A program made the position numbers and the translations under genes. A stretch of 64,000 bases of DNA from Bradyrhizobium erythrophlei. GTDB lineage: Bacteria; Pseudomonadota; Alphaproteobacteria; Rhizobiales; Xanthobacteraceae. The notes below the pieces were generated by a model. The model was not told the origin of the DNA. It made no database searches and was given only the letters and a program-made list of their open reading frames with translations. The DNA is taken from NCBI GenBank assembly GCA_900129675.1, contig FSRD01000001.1:3027501-3091500 (forward strand). Reading direction: 5' to 3'. This document shows positions 54,512-63,565 of this stretch, piece by piece; the first letter of the stretch is position 1, and every line of letters starts with the position of its first letter.

Positions 54512-55024
54512 CTACGGCGTCTTAATCCCCATTTTCTTCAGCGCGGCCAGCATTCGTTCCGGCGGCGCCATCTTGATGACGAGGGGATTCCCCGTCTCCA
54601 GCACGCTCTTGAGGCTGGAGAGGATCGCGGGCCAGCCCTGGCGTCCGCCGGACAGGATGTCGTCGCTGAGCGGCCGGTCGTGCGACTGGATCAGGGTCAG
54701 CTTTACCGCATCGCCGGCGGGCTCGATCTCGTAGGTCACCAGCGTCGGGCCGAGCTTTTCGATCAGCTCCGGCCAGTTGACGTTGAAGGTGATGGTCAGC
54801 TTCCTCGGTGGATCGCATTCCATCACTTCGCCACTGATATGCAGCGCGCCGTCCGGCGTGCGCACGATATAGGCACCGCCGACCCTGAGATCGACCTCGA
54901 CCGTATTGCCGAAAAAATATTTCCGGCTGAACTCGGCGGAAGTCAGCGCCTCCCATACCTTCTCCGGCGTGGAGGCGATGTAGATGGCGTAGACGATCGC
55001 GGGCTTGAAGTTTGCGATATTCAT
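54512..55024 (-). CDS. SRPBCC domain protein (AHSA1-like), third of three
   Basis: 170 residues. VYAIYIASTPEKVWEALTSA, then EFSRKYFFGNTVEVDLRVGG and the helix PAILSSLKSVLETG are the Bet-v-1-like/SRPBCC pattern. A C-terminal extension (LVIKMAPPERMLAALKKMGI) is unique to this copy. Start at 55024 after GGAGGG; an ATG at 55054 is possible. Last of the ArsR-SRPBCC operon. Ligand unknown. Confidence 0.85.
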   Translation of the reverse strand: MNIANFKPAIVYAIYIASTPEKVWEALTSAEFSRKYFFGNTVEVDLRVGGAYIVRTPDGALHISGEVMECDPPRKLTITFNVNWPELIEKLGPTLVTYEIEPAGDAVKLTLIQSHDRPLSDDILSGGRQGWPAILSSLKSVLETGNPLVIKMAPPERMLAALKKMGIKTP

Positions 55025-55056
55025 ATCCGCTCGAACCCTCCGATAGATTTTCATCG

Positions 55057-55524
55057 TTATTCGAATCCCTCGATGCCAAGCGCGACCGGCGGGATCGAAA
55101 GCATCTTGCCGGTCTCCAGCAGGCTCTTGAGCCCGGAAAGGATGGCAGGCCATCCCTTGGAGATCCCGCCGAGCAGTCGGCTGCCTTCGACGAAGCCTTC
55201 ATGCGTCACAGTCAGTCTTACGAGATTGTCGTAGGGCTCGAGGGTGAAGACGACTTTCATCGGCCCTTCGTTCCGCATCGCATCGTCAACCTCGTGCTTG
55301 AAGCTGTAGGACAGCCGCCGCGGCGGTTCGGCCTCGAGGATCTCGCCGGTGTCGGTGACCTCTCCGTCCATCACCAGCGCAAGTGGCGAGCCGACCTTCC
55401 AGTCGGATTTCACCTCGGTGTTGAACCAATAGCGCCGGGTGAACTCGCTATTGGTGAGCGCGTTCCACAACTTTTCCGGTGTGGTCTCGATATAGGTAAC
55501 GTAGACGAATTCCGGCTTACGCAC
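55057..55524 (-). CDS. SRPBCC domain protein (AHSA1-like), second of three
   Basis: 155 residues. FVYVTYIETTPEKLWNALTN, EFTRRYWFNTEVKSDWKVGS, then SYSFKHEVDD and the C-terminal helix PAILSGLKSLLETG. Overlaps the preceding copy by 8 bp. Same family as its two neighbours; about half the positions match between it and the first copy, so duplication was not recent. Likely binds a hydrophobic ligand in the cytoplasm. Confidence 0.87.
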   Translation of the reverse strand: MRKPEFVYVTYIETTPEKLWNALTNSEFTRRYWFNTEVKSDWKVGSPLALVMDGEVTDTGEILEAEPPRRLSYSFKHEVDDAMRNEGPMKVVFTLEPYDNLVRLTVTHEGFVEGSRLLGGISKGWPAILSGLKSLLETGKMLSIPPVALGIEGFE

Positions 55525-55987
55525 AGGCGGCCTCCTTCCGAACGCTCGTGGGGAGATCGGCCGGCAATGGACGTCCGGTTTCCAGCACGCTCTTCAGGCT
55601 CGCGATCACCATCGGCCAGCCGCCGGAAATATCGCGCAAAGTCTTGCCGCCTTCGTCGAGGTCGTCATGCGTCACCGTCAGCTTGACGACGGTGCCATGC
55701 GGCTCGATGTCGAAGGTCACGCGCGAGGTGCGCTCGCGCTTGGCATCGGCCGAGCAGGGGTCCCAGGTGTAGGCAAGTTTCTTCGGCGGCTCCGAGATCA
55801 GCACCTTGCCCTCGACGCTCGGCTTGCCCTGTTTTTCGAATTGATAAAGCGAGCCGACCTTCCAGTCCGAGGTGGCGCGATGGCCGAACCAGTAGCGCTC
55901 ATGGAAGTCGCTGTCGGTCAGGGCGTGCCAGAGCGCTTCCGCCGTGGTCTCGATATAGGTGGTGTAGACGAATTCGGGCTTACCCAT
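55517..55987 (-). CDS. SRPBCC domain protein (AHSA1-like), first of three
   Basis: 156 residues. FVYTTYIETTAEALWHALTD, then DFHERYWFGHRATSDWKVGS, AYTWDPCSAD and the helix PMVIASLKSVLETGRPLP. It overlaps the ArsR stop by 8 bp, so it is translationally coupled to the regulator. ArsR next to SRPBCC is a frequent pair; three SRPBCC copies in a row are less common. Ligand or role unknown. Confidence 0.88.
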   Translation of the reverse strand: MGKPEFVYTTYIETTAEALWHALTDSDFHERYWFGHRATSDWKVGSLYQFEKQGKPSVEGKVLISEPPKKLAYTWDPCSADAKRERTSRVTFDIEPHGTVVKLTVTHDDLDEGGKTLRDISGGWPMVIASLKSVLETGRPLPADLPTSVRKEAACA

Positions 55988-56294
55988 CGCGCTTCTCCAG
56001 TTGCCGTTTCAGCTCAGAGAGCGCGGCTAGCTTCCCGCGCTCGAATTTCTTGATCCACCGTTCGCCGATCTGATGGATCGGCACCGGGTTGAGGTAGTGC
56101 AGCTTCTCGCGGCCGTGCTTGTAGGTGGTGACGAGGTTGGCCTCTTCGAGAATCACAAGATGCTTGGTGACGGCCTGCCGGGTCATGGCGAGGCCTTCGC
56201 ACAATTCGTTCAGCGTCTGTCCGTTCCTGGCGTGAAGCCGGTCCAGCAGAGATCGCCGTGAGGCATCCGCCAGCGCTTTGAAGACTTCATCCAT
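55980..56294 (-). CDS. ArsR family transcriptional regulator
   Basis: 104 residues. VFKALADASRRSLLDRLHAR, then NGQTLNELCEGLAMTRQAVTKHLVILEEANLV (helix-turn-helix) and the wing YKHGREKLHYLNPVPI. No Cys pair for metal sensing, so it belongs to the non-metal, SRPBCC-linked ArsR class. Start at 56294 (MDEVFKAL); a TTG six codons upstream is less likely. First gene of the four-gene operon; likely self-regulating. An AACCAAATGGTTG palindrome overlaps its promoter at 56311-56323. Confidence 0.93.
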   Translation of the reverse strand: MDEVFKALADASRRSLLDRLHARNGQTLNELCEGLAMTRQAVTKHLVILEEANLVTTYKHGREKLHYLNPVPIHQIGERWIKKFERGKLAALSELKRQLEKRDG

Positions 56295-56415
56295 GGTGGT
56301 GATAATAGGCAACCAAATGGTTGCATGTCAAGAGCGTGCTTTTGGTCCGCGCGCCTGGTCGTGCTATCGTGTTGTCGGCCAACAAAGATTGGCGTTGAAC
56401 TTGGGGTGGAAAAGC

Positions 56416-57861
56416 ATGGGCGGTCGCGTCAAACTTGCGGTGTGTGTCTCGATTTCGTTGTTTGCATGCGCCGGTGGCGCCAATGCGCAGAGCCAGGTGA
56501 TCGGCGCGCCGCCGGAAGCTTCGAATATGAAGCTGGTCGGCTATAATGATTTGCAGGCGCGCAGCGCCTATCAGCCGACCATCCATCATCAGGGCGACCG
56601 CTGGATCGCCTATATCGGCCATCACGGCGGCACCGACGATATTCCGGCGCCGGTCAATCCGCAGACCGGCAAGGCCGAGCCCAACGGCACCTCGATCGTC
56701 GACGTCACCGATCCCACGCAGCCGAAATATCTGCGCCACATTCCGGGTCAGGAAGGCAAATACGAATCCGGCGGCGCACAGATGGTGCGGGTCTGCGACG
56801 GCAAGGATCTGCCGAAGGGCGATCGCAATGCGGTCTATATGCTGCGCACCTTTGGCGGCGAGGCCCATGAGATCTGGAACGTCGCCGATCCCGCCAATCC
56901 GGTGCTGATCACGAGGATCGCCGGACTGAAGGACACCCACAAGAACTGGTGGGAATGCGACACCGGCATCGCGTTTCTGGTTTCCGGCGCGCCGGACTGG
57001 CGCACCCGCCGCATGACGCAGGTCTATGACCTCTCCGATCCCGCGCACCCCCAAAAAATCCGGGACTTCGGTCTGCCCGGCCAGGAGCCGGGCTCGACCG
57101 GCGCGGTGCCGACCGAGGTGCACGGACCGATCTCGACGGGACCATCGGGCAACCGCGTCTATTTCGGCTACGGCACCAACAAGGGCGGCTTTCTGCAGAT
57201 CGTCGATCGCGACAAGCTGATCAATGGGCCGAAGGAGCCGACGCCCGAAAATCTCCGGTTGCCCGAGATTGCGCGGATGCCGATGTCGGCGCTGAACGGC
57301 GCCCACACCACGTTCCCGATGCTGGGCATGCCGATCGCCGAGTTCGCCAAGGACAAGGACGGCAAGAACCGCGACATCGTGATGATCGTCGATGAGGCGA
57401 TTCTGAACGAATGCGCCGAGGCGCGGCAGATGGTGTGGTTCGCCGACGTCACGGTCGAGAGCCGGCCGATGATGATCTCGAGCTACACCGTGCCGGAGGC
57501 GAGCGGCAATTTCTGCGATCGCGGCGGGCGGTTCGGCTCGCATTCCTCCAACGAGAGCATGGCGCCGGTCTATTACAAGAAGATGGCGTTCATCGCCTTC
57601 TTCAATGCCGGCGTCCGCGCGCTCGATATCCGCGATCCCTATCATCCGAAGGAGGTCGGTTATTTCATCCCGTCGATTACGGTCGCGACCGACAAACGCT
57701 GCGTCACCATCGACGGCAAGGACCGCTGCAAGGTCGCAATCCAGACCAACAATGTCGAAACCGACGATCGCGGCTACGTCTATATCGTCGACCGCGCCAA
57801 TACCGGCCTGCATGTTCTGGAATTGACCGGTCCCGCGCGGACCGTCGCCGGGCTGCGATGA
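56416..57861 (+). CDS. Secreted LVIVD-repeat / beta-propeller protein
   Basis: 481 residues. Signal peptide VKLAVCVSISLFACAGGANA. Repeated blades end in D-V-T-D-P-x-x-P, N-V-A-D-P-A-N-P, D-L-S-D-P-A-H-P and D-I-R-D-P-Y-H-P, typical of LVIVD beta-propellers. Dispersed Cys (RVCDGKD, WWECDTG, LNECAEA, NFCDRGG, KRCVTI...DRCKVA) suggest disulfide bonds. Divergent from the ArsR operon; the next gene is 11 bp downstream. Function unknown. Confidence 0.8.
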   Translation: MGGRVKLAVCVSISLFACAGGANAQSQVIGAPPEASNMKLVGYNDLQARSAYQPTIHHQGDRWIAYIGHHGGTDDIPAPVNPQTGKAEPNGTSIVDVTDPTQPKYLRHIPGQEGKYESGGAQMVRVCDGKDLPKGDRNAVYMLRTFGGEAHEIWNVADPANPVLITRIAGLKDTHKNWWECDTGIAFLVSGAPDWRTRRMTQVYDLSDPAHPQKIRDFGLPGQEPGSTGAVPTEVHGPISTGPSGNRVYFGYGTNKGGFLQIVDRDKLINGPKEPTPENLRLPEIARMPMSALNGAHTTFPMLGMPIAEFAKDKDGKNRDIVMIVDEAILNECAEARQMVWFADVTVESRPMMISSYTVPEASGNFCDRGGRFGSHSSNESMAPVYYKKMAFIAFFNAGVRALDIRDPYHPKEVGYFIPSITVATDKRCVTIDGKDRCKVAIQTNNVETDDRGYVYIVDRANTGLHVLELTGPARTVAGLR

Positions 57862-57872
57862 CGGAGTGAACG

Positions 57873-58415
57873 ATGCGCGTCTGGCCGGCCATCACGGTTG
57901 TGGCTCTCGCGCTCGGCGCCTTGTCCGGCGGCGCGGCCTACGAGGCTACGGCGCGGCGCGGCGAAAACTGGCAGGAAATCGCATGGCCGTTTCCGCGCGA
58001 CGGCTGGCCCGCGGGCCGCGCCTTCCGGTGCGGCGCTGCGTCCTGCGGCGATACTGTCGAAGTCTATGTCCGGCCAAAGATCGGTTTCTGCAATTGCGAC
58101 AGCGGCGTTGCCGATGACGACGAAGTCGATCGCGTCGCCGATCTCGACCTGATGAGCGAGCGGTTTGCGCCGCGCGAGGCGGGGAGGGTGGTCCGCGTCG
58201 CCGACATGCCCGGACGCATCCGGGCCTATGATTTGCGCATGGCGGATGGATCGCAGCGTGCCGCGGTCGGTATCGCCGTGTCGCGGCGCTGCGATCTGCT
58301 GGTCGCGGTCGCGCAGGGGAAAGGAAACGCGGCGGACGTGCGGCGTATCGCGCTGGAGTATCTCGCATCAGGAAAAATGACGAGTTGGATGATCGCCGCA
58401 ATGGATGGACGTTGA
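57873..58415 (+). CDS. Secreted protein of unknown function
   Basis: 180 residues. N-terminal helix ITVVALALGALSGGAAYEATA is a signal peptide or membrane anchor. A Cys-rich middle (AFRCGAASCGDTVEVYVRPK, GFCNCDSG) could form two disulfides. The rest is mixed alpha/beta with the acidic DDDEVDRVADLDLM. Starts 11 bp after the propeller gene and is probably co-transcribed. No family recognised. Confidence 0.7.
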   Translation: MRVWPAITVVALALGALSGGAAYEATARRGENWQEIAWPFPRDGWPAGRAFRCGAASCGDTVEVYVRPKIGFCNCDSGVADDDEVDRVADLDLMSERFAPREAGRVVRVADMPGRIRAYDLRMADGSQRAAVGIAVSRRCDLLVAVAQGKGNAADVRRIALEYLASGKMTSWMIAAMDGR

Positions 58416-58423
58416 GGCTCGCC

Positions 58424-58520
58424 TTCTTCCCTTCTCCCCTTGTGGGAGAAGGTGGCGTGGACGAAGTCCGCGCCGGATGAGGGGTCTCTATCCGCGGAGA
58501 CAGACCCCTCACCCGAACGC
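58424..58520. repeat. Intergenic repeat, CTTCTCCCCTTGTGGGAGAAGG type
   Basis: CCTTCTCCC...GGGAGAAGG hairpin at 58432-58452 and outer GAGGGGTCT/AGACCCCTC arms at 58479-58487 and 58501-58509. Together with flanking sequence it fills the 280-bp gap before 58696. Confidence 0.7.
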
Positions 58521-58695
58521 GCGGCTTGCATCGAAGAATGCACAACAATTGCTTCAATTGCTTCCGGGACGCCCGTTGCATTCAGGCAACACTTTCTGAA
58601 AAAGCAAATGACCTGCAGTTTGCGTCATAGCGCGCCCACATTTGATCCGAAAAATCAGACCTGTCGCATTGGCTGTTCAGCACGGAGGCGACCGG

Positions 58696-59895
58696 ATGAT
58701 GAACCCGCGACGGTTTGCGAAAGTGGGGGCAGCGTTGTGCGGAACGGTCGTTCTCGCGAGCTGGGTCGTCGCCCGGACTGCTGGCCTCGGTTCGGCCAGC
58801 ATCGAGAACGCCGGCGCAGTGCCGATCGAGGACCGCCGCGCTCGAGCTCTCACCGCCAACGCCGAACGCGCGGACGCACCGCAGGCAATCGCAGTGAGCA
58901 ACACCGCTGTCGCCAACGCTGACGCAGCGACAGTCGCCGAACCGGTGAAGGCAACGGCGGCCGGTACGACGGCGTCCACCGATGCGACGGCGGCCTCGGA
59001 CGAGCCGGAATCGATCATCTGGGCGGCGTTGCCTGAACCGTCGCAGATGCGGCCGCCGGAAACACCGCCCGTGCAGGTGGCGACAGCGAACACGCCCGAT
59101 CCGGTGCCAAACGACGCCAGGGAGGCTGTGAGCACCATCGAAACCATCGACGAGTGCCTGGTAGCGGACATCTGCATCGACCGATACCTGTGGGAACTCT
59201 ACCAGCGGACGCCCAAGGAGGACACCATCAAGGTGCACGAACGCAGGAAGGTGACCGTGAAGAAGAGGCACAAAACGGTGACGGTCACCAGAAGCTTCGT
59301 CACCCTCGTCCCGGAGAACTTCGCGTGGAAGGATCCGAAGGCGGCGGAAAAAGCCGGCATGCCGATAATCGACTACGTGATCGGAGGCATGGATCGAAGC
59401 TTCAAGCTCAAGCTCTATTATACGCTTCGCGCGGCGGAGCAGGCCGGGCTGTCGCCTGGCATCACCAGCGCGTTCCGCGATGACTACCGCCAATCGATCG
59501 CAAGCGGCCTGAAGGCGGCGACTGACAGGTCATACCATGGCGGGAGCTTCCGCGGCGGCTATGGCCACGGGCTGGCCGCCGATGTCGTGAGCGTCAAAGG
59601 CGCGACCCAGGCGGAGCGATGGACTTCCACTGAAAGCCTCTGGAAATGGATTGATGCACACGGCAAGGAGTTTGGGATCGGGCGACCCTATCTCGATAGA
59701 GATCCGCCGCATCTGGCACCGATCGACGGCATGGAATATGCCGCGCACCACGGTGGGACGAAAACCAAACACGCGGAATCGGTTGTCAAGAAGCGCACCC
59801 GGTTGGCTGTGCGGAACCGTCACAGCGTGATCCGGACCACGTCGGCTCATCCTCGCAAAGCGGACCTGCGCGTTGCAGCTCAGGTCCGGAAATGA
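58696..59895 (+). CDS. Peptidase M15-like (D-Ala-D-Ala carboxypeptidase type) protein
   Basis: 399 residues. One N-terminal membrane helix or signal (VGAALCGTVVLASWVVA), an Ala/Thr/Pro-rich linker to about 150, then a catalytic domain from about 210: GITSAFRDDYRQSIASGL, YGHGLAADVV (the H-x-x-G/A-x-A-x-D zinc pair) and RDPPHLAPIDG (third His). It should cleave peptidoglycan peptides in the periplasm. The N-terminal linker is long for the family, and the tail is basic (KKRTRLAVRNRHSV). Next to an L,D-transpeptidase gene, so both probably act on the wall. Confidence 0.75.
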   Translation: MMNPRRFAKVGAALCGTVVLASWVVARTAGLGSASIENAGAVPIEDRRARALTANAERADAPQAIAVSNTAVANADAATVAEPVKATAAGTTASTDATAASDEPESIIWAALPEPSQMRPPETPPVQVATANTPDPVPNDAREAVSTIETIDECLVADICIDRYLWELYQRTPKEDTIKVHERRKVTVKKRHKTVTVTRSFVTLVPENFAWKDPKAAEKAGMPIIDYVIGGMDRSFKLKLYYTLRAAEQAGLSPGITSAFRDDYRQSIASGLKAATDRSYHGGSFRGGYGHGLAADVVSVKGATQAERWTSTESLWKWIDAHGKEFGIGRPYLDRDPPHLAPIDGMEYAAHHGGTKTKHAESVVKKRTRLAVRNRHSVIRTTSAHPRKADLRVAAQVRK

Positions 59896-60014
59896 CCCGG
59901 ATGTATGGTCCGGCCGTGCGGTGCAGGAGGCTTTGACCGACGCTAAGTCCGACCGAATGGCGTTAAATTATGAATCTACTTGATCACAACCTGGCCTAGA
60001 GCCGATCATATGCG

Positions 60015-61526
60015 ATGTGCATGACCTCTCGTTGTGTGAAGTGGAGCGGCGAGAGGCGACTGCGGCCCGGGCATCTTGCCATTGCGGCTTTCATCGCGCT
60101 CATCGCGGCCGGAGATCATGCCGGCGCCAGAAGCGGTCAGAGTGAACGCTCGGTCAATTACATCGAGTCGCGCACCGCCGGCGAGCCGATCATGGCGATC
60201 GTTTCGCTGCGCGACCAGCGGATCACCGTCTACGACGCCAAGGGCTGGATCCTGCGGGCGCCGGTCTCGAGCGGCCAGAAGGGACGCGAAACGCCCGCCG
60301 GAATCTTCAGCGTCATCCAGAAAGAAGAGGATCATTACTCGAATCTGTATGACGATGCCTACATGCCGCACATGCAACGCATCACCTGGTCAGGCATCGC
60401 GCTCCACGGCGGTGTCCTGCCCGGCCATCCGGCGTCCCATGGCTGTGTCCGGATGCCCTACGACTTCGCCGCACGCCTGTTCGACGCGACTGCGATTGGC
60501 ATGCGGGTCATCGTGGCGCCAGGCGACGTGGCGCCCGTTGAGCTTACCCATCCGGTTCTGTTCCAACCGAAGCCCGGTGCCGCCGCTTTCGCCGCCGCCC
60601 GTACCGCTGAGGCCCAGGAGGCGGCGAAGAAAGCCGTCCAGGCCAGGCTCGCCGCGGGGACGGCGGCCCGGGAGGCCGCGCGGGCCACCGCGCCCGCGCG
60701 CGCTGCAGAAAATCTGAAGCTCAAGGCCGAGGCGAAATTGGCCGCCGCCGAGACTGCACTTGATTCTGCCAACTCGCCGGAGGCAAAAGAGCAGGCCGAG
60801 GGCGCCAAGGCGCAGGCCGTCGCCAGGGCCGCCGAGCTGCAAGTGCAGTGGGATGCGGCCAAGGCGGACCTGCAATCGAAGCTCGATGCCGTCGCCTCTG
60901 CGCGTGAAGCCGCCGTCGCTGCGGAGACTGCGCGGGCCGTGGCGGCCGAGGCGGCGCGCCAGGCCGCGCGCGAACGCGCGCCGGTATCGGTGTTGATCAG
61001 CCGCAAGACCCAGCGGCTTTATGTCCGCCGAGCGTTTGAGCCGATCCTTGAAAGTCCGGTCACGATCGTAGATCCCGATCGTCCAATCGGTACGCATGTC
61101 TTCACCGCCAGCGAGCACGCGAGCGGCGATGACCACTTGCAATGGAGCGTCGTCTCATTGCGCGGCGAACGTCCGCCCAGCGACACAGTTGAGCCACACG
61201 GCCGGACGCGCGGGAGTAGTGGCCGCGACGTTGAGCCGGTGCCGACGGACCCGGACAGCGCAAAGGCAGCGCTCGACCGCATCGTCATCCCGCAGGACGC
61301 ATTGGATCGCATCGGCGTGGCGCCGCGATCTTCCCTGATCATAACGGACGAGGGGTTGAGCCCGGAAACCGGCGAGGGCACGGAATTCGTGGTGCTATTG
61401 AGCGGCGAGCCGCAGGGAGGCATCACCAGCCGGCGACGCAGTCCGAGGAGCGGTTTCCGCTACGCGCGCCCACGCGCAGCGCCGTTTTGGCACGCGCCCT
61501 TCGGGAGCGCTTTTTCCAGCTGGTGA
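60015..61526 (+). CDS. L,D-transpeptidase (YkuD) with helical linker and second YkuD-like domain
   Basis: 503 residues. A signal or anchor helix (HLAIAAFIALIAAGDHAGA) precedes a YkuD domain with HGGVLPGHPASHGCVRMP, nucleophile Cys144. Then about 130 residues of Ala/Lys/Glu-rich helix (QEAAKKAVQARLAAGTAARE), likely a coiled coil. A second domain (about 325-460) begins VSVLISRKTQRLYVRRAFEP as YkuD does, but has no H-x-x-S-H-G-C. Makes 3-3 cross-links or attaches proteins to peptidoglycan. Start at 60015 or 60021. Confidence 0.82.
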   Translation: MCMTSRCVKWSGERRLRPGHLAIAAFIALIAAGDHAGARSGQSERSVNYIESRTAGEPIMAIVSLRDQRITVYDAKGWILRAPVSSGQKGRETPAGIFSVIQKEEDHYSNLYDDAYMPHMQRITWSGIALHGGVLPGHPASHGCVRMPYDFAARLFDATAIGMRVIVAPGDVAPVELTHPVLFQPKPGAAAFAAARTAEAQEAAKKAVQARLAAGTAAREAARATAPARAAENLKLKAEAKLAAAETALDSANSPEAKEQAEGAKAQAVARAAELQVQWDAAKADLQSKLDAVASAREAAVAAETARAVAAEAARQAARERAPVSVLISRKTQRLYVRRAFEPILESPVTIVDPDRPIGTHVFTASEHASGDDHLQWSVVSLRGERPPSDTVEPHGRTRGSSGRDVEPVPTDPDSAKAALDRIVIPQDALDRIGVAPRSSLIITDEGLSPETGEGTEFVVLLSGEPQGGITSRRRSPRSGFRYARPRAAPFWHAPFGSAFSSW

Positions 61527-61735
61527 GCCCGTTCTTCTCGCGGCAACTCCGCTCAGTGATCGAACTTCGCGTCGAGCGCATCCCACAAGGGGAGAGAGCA
61601 GGAGGGCACGCCTTCCATCGCTGCGTCCTACAGGCATAAGTGGCGTCGTCGCTCTCCGGCCATGAGTCCTCCCCATGTCCCTTCAAGCTAATCCTGCTTT
61701 CGTCGCCGCGTGCATCGCACAGACGCGGACGTCGG

Positions 61736-61960
61736 CTATTGCCCGTGGCTGACCAGCACGTTGCGGCACGCGGGAGAAAGCTTCGGACGATGTTCCTTGA
61801 GGCAGGCCAGAATGGTGAAGTCGCCCTGATCCATCAGCTTGCGGCAAAAACGCTGCACGTCGCGGGTGCATGCCTGTTGCTCCTGCTCCGAGCCGCTGTG
61901 AGCCAGGGCTATCGGAACCGGGACAGACAGCAGGATGAGTGCCAAGAGAATTTTGTGCAT
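61736..61960 (-). CDS. Secreted Cys-rich protein, four-Cys repeat
   Basis: 74 residues. Signal ILLALILLSVPVPIALA, then ACTRDVQRFCRKLMDQGDFT and ILACLKEHRPKLSPACRNVL: spacing C-x7-C-x13-C-x11-C, the same unit as the 118-residue protein at 27523 but without its Lys/Pro tail. It is small, periplasmic and probably disulfide-bonded. Start at 61960 follows AGAAAGGAAGAAA. Function unknown. Confidence 0.8.
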   Translation of the reverse strand: MHKILLALILLSVPVPIALAHSGSEQEQQACTRDVQRFCRKLMDQGDFTILACLKEHRPKLSPACRNVLVSHGQ

Positions 61961-62021
61961 TTTCTTCCTTTCTTCTCACGCCGCAGACGATTCTAGCGAC
62001 CACAGAGGGACAAAACGCCGT

Positions 62022-63563
62022 TCATTCCATCACCATCGCATGGTCGTTTTCGCCTGACGCAGGCGCGCTCCGCAGCAGAAGGACGAGGGGAATGGCGGCA
62101 AGCGCGAGGATCATCATCAACTTGAAATCGTCGATGTAGCTGATGATGGAAGCCTGCGTTTGGATGGCCTGATCGAGCGCCGCGCGTCCGCTTGCGGTCC
62201 AGGGACTCAAGGTCTGCCGCACAATGCCGTTGTCGAAGGCGTGATTGAAGGCTGTGACATGGCTTGCGATGGTCGCGTGATTGACCTGATTGTTTCTGAT
62301 CAGCAGATAGGAGACGACCGATATCCCGACGCTGGATCCGACGTTACGGGAGAGGTTGAACAGACCGGTGCCGTCCGCCCGCTGCTCGGGCGCGAGTGTG
62401 GCGAAGGTGACGGTGTTGAGCGGGACGAACAGGAATCCAAGTCCCGCTCCCTGGATGAATCCGGTTACTGCGATCGTCCACTGCGAGACGTTCGGATTCC
62501 ATCCGGTCATGTCGTACATGGCCCAGGCGGTCAGCAGCAGGCCGGTCAGGATCAGCAGCCTGGTATCGATCCGTCCGACCAGGCGCCCGACCAGGAACAT
62601 GCACGCCATGGTGCCCAGGCCGCGCGGGCCCATGACGATGCCTGCGGTCACCACGGGATAACCCATCAGGGTCTGTAAATAGGGCGTCAGCAACGCCAGC
62701 GACGCCAGATAGGTGATCCCGACGATGAAGATGAACAGCACCCCGACCGAGAAGTTCCGGTCGAGAAACAGTCTCGGATTTACGAAGGAGTTTTTCGCCG
62801 TGAAGGTGTGGACGAGGAAGACGTAAAGCGCCGATGCGCAGACGACCGCTTCGATCAGGATTTCGAACGAAGAGAACCAGTCAAGTTGCGCGCCCCGGTC
62901 CAGAAACACCTGCATGGCGGCAATGGCGAGGCTCAAGCTGCCAAATCCGAGCCAGTCGAGCTTCGCCGCCGCGCTGGTCCTGGTCTCTCTCAGAAAGTAC
63001 GATATGCCGGCGAAGGCGAGCACTCCCAGGGGCACGTTGATATAGAATACCCATCGCCAGCTGTAGTGGTCGGTCAGCCAGCCGCCGATCACCGGTCCCA
63101 GCACCGGCCCCACCATCACCGATACGCCGAACAGAGCCATGGCAGATCCGCGTTCTTCCACCGTATAAATGTCGAGCAGAACGGACTGGCCGAGTGGAAC
63201 CAGCGCTGCGCCGAAGAACCCTTGCAGCAACCGGAACGCCACGATCTGGACCAGCGATTGCGCGATGCCGCACAGCACGGATGCCAGCACGAAGCCGACG
63301 ACGGCAGTCATCAGGACGCGCTTGCGGCCGAACCTGTTGGCTAGAAACCCCGATGGCGGGGTCATGATGGCCGCAGCCACGATATAGGAGGTCAGCACCC
63401 AGTTGATCTGATCCGCGCTCGCCGACACGCTGCCCTGCATATAGGGAAGCGCGACATTTGCGATCGTCGTATCCAGCGCCTGCATGATCACGGCGAGGAT
63501 GACGCACAGCGTAACCGCGGGCCGGTTGATCGGTCGCGGAGCATTTACAGCGGCATCAGCCAT
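62022..63563 (-). CDS. emrB: DHA2-family MFS multidrug efflux permease, EmrB type
   Basis: 513 residues, 14 predicted helices. VIMQALDTTIANVALPYMQG is the DHA2 helix-1 motif, ANRFGRKRVLM motif A, and GPVLGPVIGGWL motif C of drug/H+ antiporters. It acts with EmrA, whose gene lies immediately upstream on the same strand (2-bp gap), and an outer-membrane channel not seen here. Exports hydrophobic compounds across both membranes using the proton gradient. Gene name by family likeness. Confidence 0.9.
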   Translation of the reverse strand: MADAAVNAPRPINRPAVTLCVILAVIMQALDTTIANVALPYMQGSVSASADQINWVLTSYIVAAAIMTPPSGFLANRFGRKRVLMTAVVGFVLASVLCGIAQSLVQIVAFRLLQGFFGAALVPLGQSVLLDIYTVEERGSAMALFGVSVMVGPVLGPVIGGWLTDHYSWRWVFYINVPLGVLAFAGISYFLRETRTSAAAKLDWLGFGSLSLAIAAMQVFLDRGAQLDWFSSFEILIEAVVCASALYVFLVHTFTAKNSFVNPRLFLDRNFSVGVLFIFIVGITYLASLALLTPYLQTLMGYPVVTAGIVMGPRGLGTMACMFLVGRLVGRIDTRLLILTGLLLTAWAMYDMTGWNPNVSQWTIAVTGFIQGAGLGFLFVPLNTVTFATLAPEQRADGTGLFNLSRNVGSSVGISVVSYLLIRNNQVNHATIASHVTAFNHAFDNGIVRQTLSPWTASGRAALDQAIQTQASIISYIDDFKLMMILALAAIPLVLLLRSAPASGENDHAMVME

Positions 63564-63565
63564 GC

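Noticed and set aside
56287..57813. 508-codon frame opposite the LVIVD protein
   Set aside because: Same reason; the plus-strand gene has a signal peptide and repeated blades.
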